A DNA stretch of 40,205 nucleotides from Bacteroidales bacterium (GTDB lineage Bacteria > Bacteroidota > Bacteroidia > Bacteroidales > 4484-276). Positions 7,394-14,212 of this stretch are shown here, piece by piece (positions within the stretch are counted from its first letter, which is position 1; the number at the start of each line of letters is the position of its first letter). The stretch is from the NCBI GenBank assembly GCA_021740425.1, contig JAIOZV010000003.1, positions 1 to 40,205 on the forward strand. The letters run 5' to 3'. The position numbers and the translations under genes were made by a program. The notes below the pieces were generated by a model. That model saw only the letters and a list, made by a program, of their open reading frames with translations, did no database searches and had not been told where the DNA came from.

Positions 7394-9541
7394 ATGAAAA
7401 TATATTTTACTCTTCTGCTTTTAGCAATAGTATTGCTTTCGCAAATATTGTCGGCACAAAACCGTGTTTCATATCAGGAAGCTACAGTATTAGCCCGTAA
7501 TTTTTACATCGAAAAAATCAGCCAATCCGAAAAAATTGGGTTGGATGCTGTTGATATCCATGATATCCAACTTATCCAAAACTCGGGGCATGAAATATAT
7601 TATGCAGTAAACCTGCACCATGGTTTCGTGCTGGTTTCAACAGTAAAAAATACTTTCCCAATACTTGCCTATTCTTTTGATGGATCTTTTAGTACTCCCC
7701 GACAAAACACAAATACCGCAGCATGGCTTGGGCAATATGAAAGGCAGATTCGATTTGCACAGCAAAACAATATTGAAGCAACAGAAAAAATAAAGGAATC
7801 TTGGGCTACATATCTCGACCCTGATTTTATCAAAAACCACAAATTTGAGAAATTGCGCTCCATTGAACCCATGCTTGTGTCGAATTGGGATCAGGGTGTG
7901 TATTACAACACTGCCTGCCCCGCCGATCCTGCCGGCGTTGGCGGGCATTGCGTAACAGGATGTGTGGCTACGGCATTAGGCCAATTGCTCTATTATTTCA
8001 GATATCCCCAATCAGGCGAAGGATCATATAGCTACGAGGATCCCAACTACGGGACAATTTTTGCAAATTTCGAAGAAGCCAATTACGATTATGATCAGAT
8101 GATGAATGTGCTCAATGACCCAAACCCTGAAGTTGCAGAACTAATTTTCCATTTAGGGGTAGCCTGCGACATGGTGTATGGCCCACAAAGTTCTGGAATG
8201 TACAACCATAAAGCCGCCCATGCCCTGCGAACTCATTTCAGGTTTTCGCCCGAAACCCAATATGTGTTTCGCGACAGCACCACCATGGATTGGGACAGCT
8301 TGCTGGTAACCCATCTTGACCAAAAAATCCCCATGTATTATGCAGGATGGTCGGTGCCCAATGTTAATGGTCATGCTTTTATTGTGGACGGCTACCAGGA
8401 AGATCACTTCTACCATTTTAACTGGGGCTGGGGCGGCAGCAATGATGGCTACTTTTACACCGAAGAACTTACCCCGGGGGGCAATAACTTTAATCTTGCA
8501 CAGGAACTCATCATCAATGCTTTTCCTGATACCGTAAACAATGCCTATCCCGATTATTGCACAGGCAGCCATGAAATCGATTATATGCGCGGAACCTTCA
8601 CCGATGGCAGTTATCCGGTTTATAATTATCAAAACAATACGGAATGTCAGTGGTTGATTGATCCGCAAAATGAGGAGGATTCCGTTACCAATATCACCCT
8701 CTCTTTCCAAAGGTTCAATACTGAAACCGATGTTGATTTTGTGAAAATTTATGACGGAGAAAATTCCTCTGCTCCCCTCATCGGGGAATTTTCGGGTGAT
8801 CAAATTCCAAACAACATCACATCTTCGGGGAATAAAATGCTGGTCACTTTTTTATCAGATGATGAAAATACAATGCCAGGATTTTTTGCTACCTTCGAAA
8901 GCAATCAGCCATCGTGGTGTGGAGGAACAACGGTAATGCTCGAACAACAGGGAACCTTTTCTGACGGAAGTCAGAATTTTTTCTACAACAACAGCGCTAC
9001 CTGCATGTGGCAAATTATGCCCATTAACGCCAATTCAGTTACTGTGTATTTTACCAATTTCGATATTGAATCCGGCCAGGATCATGTGAAGATTTATGAT
9101 TCACAGACCATGACTTTGCTTGCGGATTATTCAGGCTACTATCCACCTGACGCTCCTCCCCCACCCCTTACCTCCGAAAGCGGGAAAATCTTTTTTCTTT
9201 TCCATTCTGATGAATCAGGACGTGCGCAAGGATGGGAAGCCGGTTATTACTCTGACCTCGTAAATATTGAAAATCCGGATAAATCAACAACCTTTCAGGT
9301 ATTTCCAAATCCTGCACAAGAAATTTTAAATATCAGATTTAATGAAGAAATATTTGAACCTGTCGGGATTTCCATGATCAACCAATTAGGGGAAGTTATA
9401 ATAAAACGGGAGTTACAAAAGGTGTCTCCATCTACCCTTAGCCTTGATGTTTCAAAAGCTGCTTCAGGAATTTATTATTTGAAGATTTCCACAGAAAAAC
9501 AGCAAACCCTCAAAAAGGTGGTTATTAACAAAGGGATTTAG
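7394..9541 (+). CDS. secreted C10 family (streptopain-like) cysteine protease with CUB-like domains and T9SS sorting domain
   Basis: A 715-residue protein. Signal peptide 1-22 (ending LSAQ); an N-terminal propeptide resembling the Spi/SpeB pro region (about 25-150); the C10 peptidase domain (about 160-380) with catalytic Cys190 in GCVATALGQ and His327 in NGHAFIVDGY, and the downstream FNWGWGG motif (342-348). Two CUB-like domains follow (about 387-505 and 509-625); the first has the motif VKIYDGE, the second VKIYDSQ, and both hold cysteine pairs. The C-terminal 80 residues are a type A T9SS sorting domain, with the motif FPNPAQE near the start and IYYLKIS near the end. It belongs to the family of SpeB, interpain and prevopain. 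A paralogue lies directly downstream. Confidence 0.93.
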   Translation: MKIYFTLLLLAIVLLSQILSAQNRVSYQEATVLARNFYIEKISQSEKIGLDAVDIHDIQLIQNSGHEIYYAVNLHHGFVLVSTVKNTFPILAYSFDGSFSTPRQNTNTAAWLGQYERQIRFAQQNNIEATEKIKESWATYLDPDFIKNHKFEKLRSIEPMLVSNWDQGVYYNTACPADPAGVGGHCVTGCVATALGQLLYYFRYPQSGEGSYSYEDPNYGTIFANFEEANYDYDQMMNVLNDPNPEVAELIFHLGVACDMVYGPQSSGMYNHKAAHALRTHFRFSPETQYVFRDSTTMDWDSLLVTHLDQKIPMYYAGWSVPNVNGHAFIVDGYQEDHFYHFNWGWGGSNDGYFYTEELTPGGNNFNLAQELIINAFPDTVNNAYPDYCTGSHEIDYMRGTFTDGSYPVYNYQNNTECQWLIDPQNEEDSVTNITLSFQRFNTETDVDFVKIYDGENSSAPLIGEFSGDQIPNNITSSGNKMLVTFLSDDENTMPGFFATFESNQPSWCGGTTVMLEQQGTFSDGSQNFFYNNSATCMWQIMPINANSVTVYFTNFDIESGQDHVKIYDSQTMTLLADYSGYYPPDAPPPPLTSESGKIFFLFHSDESGRAQGWEAGYYSDLVNIENPDKSTTFQVFPNPAQEILNIRFNEEIFEPVGISMINQLGEVIIKRELQKVSPSTLSLDVSKAASGIYYLKISTEKQQTLKKVVINKGI

Positions 9542-9580
9542 GTACTTTTAAAAATAAATCATGAACTACCACTTTGATCC

Positions 9581-9610
9581 TTTGATCTCTAAGGATTTTA
9601 TTTAGCTTTG
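9581..9610 (+). promoter_or_regulatory. promoter of the second C10 protease gene (candidate)
   Basis: TTTG at 9581-9584 and TAGCTTTG at 9603-9610, 18 bases apart, fit the Bacteroidota -33/-7 pattern. Transcription would begin near 9617, before the ATG at 9644. This supports the ATG over an upstream in-frame TTG at 9608, which lies inside the -7 element. Confidence 0.55.
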
Positions 9611-9643
9611 CCGGCTCATTTACTAATTAACACATATCTCGAC

Positions 9644-11761
9644 ATGAACATCAGACTTTTTCTCTTCGCATTTCTAATCACAACTTTTCAACTTTCATTC
9701 GCCAACTCCATCATCGATCCGGCCACAACCGAAAATATTGCCAGGAATGTTTATTTCGAAAGAAGTTTTCAGGAAAATCCTATTACATTCAATGAGATTA
9801 AAATTATTGATTCACGTACAGAAAACCTGAAAAATGAAGCCGCTTTATATATTTTCAATTTTGAAAATGGCGGATTTGTAATTGTTTCGGCAGAGGAAGC
9901 CCTCCCCCCCATGATCGGATACGATCTCCATGGTTTTTGTCCTGCCAAAGGTGTCAATCCAAACTTCGACAGTTTTTTAACAGATTACACAAATCAGATT
10001 TCATACATCAGGGAAAACAATATTGAGCCTGAACCTGCCATAGCCCGGCAATGGGAAATTTACACCACTCAAAATCCACAGTCCCTGGCAGTTAAAAGTG
10101 GTGCTCGTGGGGTTTCTCCGCTGCTAATAAATCTTTGGAATCAGGATAGTCCGTACAACATGCTTTGCCCCTCCGATCCATTGGGTCCGGGCGGACACGT
10201 TTATGCCGGATGCGTTGCAACGGCCATGTCGATGGTGATGCACTACTGGCGCTACCCCTTACAAGGCACGGGAAGCAATGGCTATTCATGGGAAGAATAC
10301 GGATACATCTTTGCAAATTTTGGTGAAACCGAATACATTTTCAACAATATGCAAACCGAAATGGATGGTGATATGCCAGATGTGGCATTGTTGCAATTTC
10401 ACTGCGGCGTTGCTGTAGAGATGATGTACGGAAACGATGGTTCAGGAGCCTATAGCTGGAATGTTCCGGGTGCTATCAAGCAACACTTCGGATATTCTAA
10501 TCTTGCCCAATTCAAAGAAAAAGAAAATTATTCAAATACCAACTGGGTGAATCTGCTGAAGGAACAAATCGATTTAAGCCAGCCCATGTATTATTCCGGA
10601 TTCAGCAACAGTGGTGGTCACGCCTTTGTTTGCGATGGTTATGATGATGCAAACCTTTTTCATTTCAACTTTGGCTGGAGCGGAAGCTCAAACGGTTTTT
10701 ACACAGTATATGATGTGGGCGGTTTCAGTTCGGGGCAGGGTGCTGTAATCAACTTTATTCCCGGTGGAATTTATCCATACAATTATACCGGACTGCAAGT
10801 AATTACAGGAAAATCAGGATCGATCGAAGACGGTAGCGGGCCGGTTGCAAATTACATTTCAGATAATCAAGTAAGCTGGCTCATATCACCACAATCTCCC
10901 GAAGATTCAATCAGCAGCATCACACTCGAATTTAAACGCTTTGAAATTGCTGATGATGATCAGGTAACTGTTTACGATGGTGCAACTGAATCGTCTGTAA
11001 TTTTGGGAGTTTATTCTGGAACCGAAATCCCGGCCTCATTATCCTCAACAGGAAATCAACTATTGATAGTACTGCAAAGCAATGGCGAAAATACCATGAA
11101 CGGCTTTCTGATCGAATACACCTCGCAAACTCCAACCTGGTGCAGCGGCATGACTGTACTCACCGAACCAAGCGGGGAAATTCATGACGGCAGTTTTGAT
11201 TTTAATTATGATAACAGCTCAAACTGTAAATGGATGATCATTCCGGAAAATCCATCACCTACAACACTTTATTTTACAAGTTTCGCCACCGAACCCGGGA
11301 ATGATAAACTCCTGATTTACGACTTCGATGGAATGGCCTTACTTGCTGACATTTCGGGCGAATACCCTCCTGAGAATCTTCCTGAACCTGTAAACTCACC
11401 AAGCGGAAAGTTTTTTATTGTATTTATCAGCAATAATTCAATTTCTTCGCAGGGTTTCGAAGCATATTATTTGCCTGTAACTGTTGGGATGGATGATGCC
11501 TCCCGGGAACAAGAAACTCTGATGGCATTCCCAAATCCTGCAACAAACGAATTAAACATTCAACTTTCAGGGGAAATTTCAGGGGAATCACAAATAACGA
11601 TTTTTAACCTGTCAGGGGAAAAGGTTTACGAAGGATTTGTGTCAGCCAATGCAAACCTGAATCATTATCAGGTGAATATTTCAGATTATCAGCCGGGCAT
11701 TTATGTATTAATTGTGAGGAGCGGTAATGAATTTTACCGGAAAGAAGTAGCGATTTATTAA
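9644..11761 (+). CDS. second secreted C10 family cysteine protease with CUB-like domains and T9SS sorting domain
   Basis: A 705-residue paralogue of the upstream gene with the same architecture: signal peptide (1-20, MNIRLFLFAF...), pro region, C10 domain with Cys190 (GCVATAMSM) and His326 (GGHAFVCDGY), two CUB-like domains (about 389-505 and 509-610) and a T9SS sorting domain (about 624-705; motifs FPNPATNELNI, GIYVLIV). The ATG at 9644 begins directly at the signal peptide. Two differences from the first copy stand out. The usual FNWGWGG motif reads FNFGWSG, so the first Trp is Phe, and the first CUB-like domain has lost its cysteine pair. The catalytic pair is intact, so it is probably active but may differ in specificity. 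Confidence 0.92.
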   Translation: MNIRLFLFAFLITTFQLSFANSIIDPATTENIARNVYFERSFQENPITFNEIKIIDSRTENLKNEAALYIFNFENGGFVIVSAEEALPPMIGYDLHGFCPAKGVNPNFDSFLTDYTNQISYIRENNIEPEPAIARQWEIYTTQNPQSLAVKSGARGVSPLLINLWNQDSPYNMLCPSDPLGPGGHVYAGCVATAMSMVMHYWRYPLQGTGSNGYSWEEYGYIFANFGETEYIFNNMQTEMDGDMPDVALLQFHCGVAVEMMYGNDGSGAYSWNVPGAIKQHFGYSNLAQFKEKENYSNTNWVNLLKEQIDLSQPMYYSGFSNSGGHAFVCDGYDDANLFHFNFGWSGSSNGFYTVYDVGGFSSGQGAVINFIPGGIYPYNYTGLQVITGKSGSIEDGSGPVANYISDNQVSWLISPQSPEDSISSITLEFKRFEIADDDQVTVYDGATESSVILGVYSGTEIPASLSSTGNQLLIVLQSNGENTMNGFLIEYTSQTPTWCSGMTVLTEPSGEIHDGSFDFNYDNSSNCKWMIIPENPSPTTLYFTSFATEPGNDKLLIYDFDGMALLADISGEYPPENLPEPVNSPSGKFFIVFISNNSISSQGFEAYYLPVTVGMDDASREQETLMAFPNPATNELNIQLSGEISGESQITIFNLSGEKVYEGFVSANANLNHYQVNISDYQPGIYVLIVRSGNEFYRKEVAIY

Positions 11762-11795
11762 TCGCAAAAAAAATTAAATTATTTGATAAAAATTA

Positions 11796-11826
11796 TTTGG
11801 AGATTTAAAAATTACTTTTACTTTTG
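11796..11826 (+). promoter_or_regulatory. promoter of tRNA-Glu
   Basis: TTTG at 11796-11799 and TACTTTTG at 11819-11826 are separated by 19 bases, an exact fit to the Bacteroidota TTTG-N19-TAnnTTTG promoter. The tRNA starts 40 bases after the -7 element. Confidence 0.75.
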
Positions 11827-11866
11827 CAGCCGCTAAATCAAAAAAAGCAAGTTCTTATCAAATAAT

Positions 11867-11938
11867 GGTCCGTTCGTCTAGGGGTTAGGACGTCAGGTTT
11901 TCATCCTGGTAACAGGGGTTCGATTCCCCTACGGACTA
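11867..11938 (+). tRNA. tRNA-Glu (anticodon TTC)
   Basis: A complete cloverleaf. The acceptor arm GGTCCGT pairs with ACGGACT, the anticodon stem TCAGG/CCTGG encloses loop TTTTCAT with anticodon TTC, and the T-arm contains GGTTCGATTCC. The discriminator is A at 11938; the following bases are CA, so CCA is not encoded. Confidence 0.97.
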
Positions 11939-11951
11939 CATAAGTAAAATT

Positions 11952-11990
11952 AAACCCGGTGTTAATCAATGTGTTATCATCGGGTTTTTT
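11952..11990 (+). terminator. probable terminator after tRNA-Glu
   Basis: Arms 11952-11961 (AAACCCGGTG) and 11978-11987 pair with one G-U, around a 16-base loop, and are followed by a T run. The loop is long, so the hairpin is moderate. Confidence 0.6.
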
Positions 11991-11996
11991 ATTGCG

Positions 11997-12146
11997 TTGC
12001 CTGAATGGCTTGAAAATTTGGGAGCTGTATCACCTGAATATCCAAATACAATTGGCAAAAAATTGAAACAATTAATCTATGAAAACAGAAAAACATTTCA
12101 TCTATCATTGGCAGGTGCTCTGTTATTCCCAAATTTATTTTCATGA
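11997..12146 (+). other. short open frame downstream of tRNA-Glu, possible gene remnant
   Basis: A frame of 49 residues beginning LPEWLENLGA from a TTG at 11997 and ending NLFS before a stop at 12144. Its composition looks protein-like, but there is no ATG and the frame is simply open upstream through the terminator. I do not recognise a family. It could be the C-terminal scrap of a lost gene beside a tRNA, or chance. Confidence 0.2.
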
Positions 12147-12215
12147 CTTACCAGCCAAATCCTCAACCAAAACTTTTAAAGAAACTTAAAAGAAGTTGTT
12201 TATTGGATATAATAG

Positions 12216-12223
12216 TACCTTTG
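12216..12223 (+). promoter_or_regulatory. -7 element for the cold shock gene (candidate)
   Basis: TACCTTTG matches TAnnTTTG; a TTG at 12196-12198 lies 17 bases upstream, slightly short of the usual spacing. The implied leader is only about 25 bases, unlike the long leader of E. coli cspA. Confidence 0.55.
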
Positions 12224-12252
12224 CGAAGTATAATAATTTAATTTTTTAAGTC

Positions 12253-12444
12253 ATGAGTAACGGAACAGTAAAGTTTTTCAACAATTCCAAAGGGTTTGGT
12301 TTTATCGCCCCCGATGATGGAAGTAAAGATGTTTTTGTACATCTTAACGGATTGATCGATAAAATTAAAGAGGGTGATAAAGTGAGCTTTGATGTGGAAA
12401 GCGGCCAAAAAGGCATGAACGCAGTGAACGTAAGATTAAGCTAA
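12253..12444 (+). CDS. cold shock domain protein (CspA family)
   Basis: A 63-residue single cold shock domain that binds single-stranded RNA or DNA and acts as an RNA chaperone. Both nucleic-acid-binding motifs are visible: RNP1 KGFGFI (14-19) and RNP2 DVFVH (26-30). It starts MSNGTVKFF, the normal family start, and its length is typical of Bacteroidota homologues. It has its own promoter and a strong terminator, so it is a single-gene unit. Whether it is cold-inducible or constitutive cannot be seen. Confidence 0.95.
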   Translation: MSNGTVKFFNNSKGFGFIAPDDGSKDVFVHLNGLIDKIKEGDKVSFDVESGQKGMNAVNVRLS

Positions 12445-12472
12445 CATAAGTTAATTAACTTTCACCCCCTCG

Positions 12473-12506
12473 AAAAAGCCTGTTGATAGCAACAGGCTTT
12501 TTTTTT
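12473..12506 (+). terminator. intrinsic terminator of the cold shock gene
   Basis: Perfect 13-bp stem (12473-12485 with 12490-12502), loop ATAG, followed by a T run to 12506. Confidence 0.92.
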
Positions 12507-12673
12507 ATGGTTTGAATTAAAATACCCAGAAAGGATATCCGGACGCCTATAAAAATTACTTTTACCACGATTTTTGGGAAGCGAAAACCAGTAGAAAAAA
12601 ACGCAACCTTAAAACACATTTAACCATCTTTAGTAGGATAAATAAAAAAAATGTGGAATAGACGGACGGCCAG

Positions 12674-14128
12674 ATGAGAAAGAAATTTTTATCAAATCTC
12701 ATACTTCTTTTATTTTTGAACCTTTTGGTAAAGCCTTTTTGGATTCTGGGCATTGACCGTACTGTTCAAAATGTTGTTGGTGCCGAAGACTATGGTTTCT
12801 ACTATGTGGTTTTTAATTTCTCCTTCCTTTTCAATATTTTACTGGATTTCGGCATTACCAACTACAATAATCGAAACATTGCCCAACACAGCCAATTGCT
12901 GAACAAACATTTTTCAGGGATAGTAATCATCAAACTGTTGCTGGCTGTACTTTACACAATCATCACTTTCAGCTTTGGCCTGCTCATAGGTTTTAGTTCC
13001 GATCAGCTTGCTTTGCTCGGGATTTTGTGTTTCAACCAATTTCTCCTGTCGTTCATTCTGTACCTGCGATCAAACATTTCGGGCTTACTGCTATTCCGTA
13101 CCGACAGTTTTTTATCCATCCTCGACAGAATATTGATGATTATTATTTGCGGGATTCTGCTTTGGGGACACATCTCATCACAGCCTTTTCAAATTAGCTG
13201 GTTTGTTTATGCCCAAACTGCTGCCTATTTTTTAACCGCCTTCATTGCTTTGCTTATCGTCATCAAAAAGGCAGCCTTCAAGAAGCTCAACTGGAATTTC
13301 CCCTTTTTTGTGATGATCATCAAACAGAGTTTTCCTTTTGCCATTCTTGTGATGTTGATGGCTTTTTACAACCGCATCGATCCTGTAATGATCGAACGCC
13401 TACTACCCGATGGTACCGGCGATGCAGAAGCAGGCATTTATGCTTCGGCTTACAGGTTGCTGGATGCGGGCAATATGATTGCCTTTCTTTTTGCCGGATT
13501 GCTGCTTCCTCTCTTTGCCAAAATGATTAAACAAAAGGAGTCGGTCGATCAAATCGTAAAACTGGCCTTCACTCTTTTAATCATACTTTCGAGCATTGTT
13601 GCCATCGGATGTCATTTTTACAGCTACGAACTGATGGATTTGATGTACAAGGAGCACGTGAACCAATCGGCAGAAGTTTTCGAAATATTAATGCTTGGGT
13701 TTGTTGCGATTTCCACCACCTATGTTTTTGGCACATTGCTTACTGCAAACGGGAGCCTGAAAGTATTAAATATTGTAGCGGCAGGCGGAATGCTGATTAA
13801 CCTGCTCATCAATTTGATTTTAGTGCCGCGATTACAAGCAGTCGGCTCGGCCTATGCCAGCCTGATCACGCAGTTTTCTACTGCGATCATTCAGGCAATC
13901 ATTGCCATCAGGCTTTTTAAAATCAAAGCTGATTATAAATATCTTACGGCTCTGGTAATCTTTGTGACCGGAGTTTTAATAATCACCAATTTTACAAAGC
14001 AACTGTTCGAAAACTGGATGCTAAATTTCAGCCTGATGATTTTTCTCTCCATTTTCCTCGCCTTAGTACTTAAGCTGTTAAACATCAAAGGATTTATTCA
14101 AATATTAAGAAGTAAGGAAACCATGTAG
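12674..14128 (+). CDS. Wzx-type polysaccharide flippase
   Basis: A 484-residue, strongly hydrophobic integral membrane protein with about 12-14 predicted membrane segments along its whole length, of the polysaccharide transporter branch of the MOP (MurJ/MATE) superfamily. It opens with a membrane helix and then GAEDYGFYY, the region typical of Wzx proteins. It would flip lipid-linked oligosaccharide units across the inner membrane. It is followed 84 bases later by a chain-length gene and then a polymerase/ligase gene, which together form the core of a Wzy-dependent pathway. No glycosyltransferases are in the window. The exported sugar is unknown. Confidence 0.85.
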   Translation: MRKKFLSNLILLLFLNLLVKPFWILGIDRTVQNVVGAEDYGFYYVVFNFSFLFNILLDFGITNYNNRNIAQHSQLLNKHFSGIVIIKLLLAVLYTIITFSFGLLIGFSSDQLALLGILCFNQFLLSFILYLRSNISGLLLFRTDSFLSILDRILMIIICGILLWGHISSQPFQISWFVYAQTAAYFLTAFIALLIVIKKAAFKKLNWNFPFFVMIIKQSFPFAILVMLMAFYNRIDPVMIERLLPDGTGDAEAGIYASAYRLLDAGNMIAFLFAGLLLPLFAKMIKQKESVDQIVKLAFTLLIILSSIVAIGCHFYSYELMDLMYKEHVNQSAEVFEILMLGFVAISTTYVFGTLLTANGSLKVLNIVAAGGMLINLLINLILVPRLQAVGSAYASLITQFSTAIIQAIIAIRLFKIKADYKYLTALVIFVTGVLIITNFTKQLFENWMLNFSLMIFLSIFLALVLKLLNIKGFIQILRSKETM

Positions 14129-14156
14129 CAAATCAAAGAACATTACACCCAATCAA

Positions 14157-14188
14157 TTGATAAAGTAAACATAAAAAGCATATTTTTG
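14157..14188 (+). promoter_or_regulatory. promoter in front of the double Wzz gene (candidate)
   Basis: TTG at 14157-14159 and TATTTTTG at 14181-14188, 21 bases apart, fit the Bacteroidota promoter pattern, with a leader of about 18 bases to the ATG at 14213. The gene may be expressed separately from the flippase. Confidence 0.5.
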
Positions 14189-14212
14189 TGCCCTTATTTG
14201 AAGTAAAAGTAT

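Noticed and set aside
8153..8803. Long minus-strand frame of 216 codons inside the first C10 protease gene
   Set aside because: It is an antisense shadow of a gene with clear catalytic motifs; its composition is that of reverse-read coding sequence.
9608..9643. TTG start adding 12 residues to the second C10 protease
   Set aside because: The TTG is part of a good -7 promoter element, and the ATG at 9644 starts directly at a normal signal peptide.
12550..12565. A 16-base sequence shared with 11806-11821 upstream of tRNA-Glu
   Set aside because: At 11806-11821 it overlaps the tRNA promoter, but at 12550 the TTTG end of the -7 element is missing. In AT-rich spacers a 16-base match can be chance, so I do not call it an operator or repeat.
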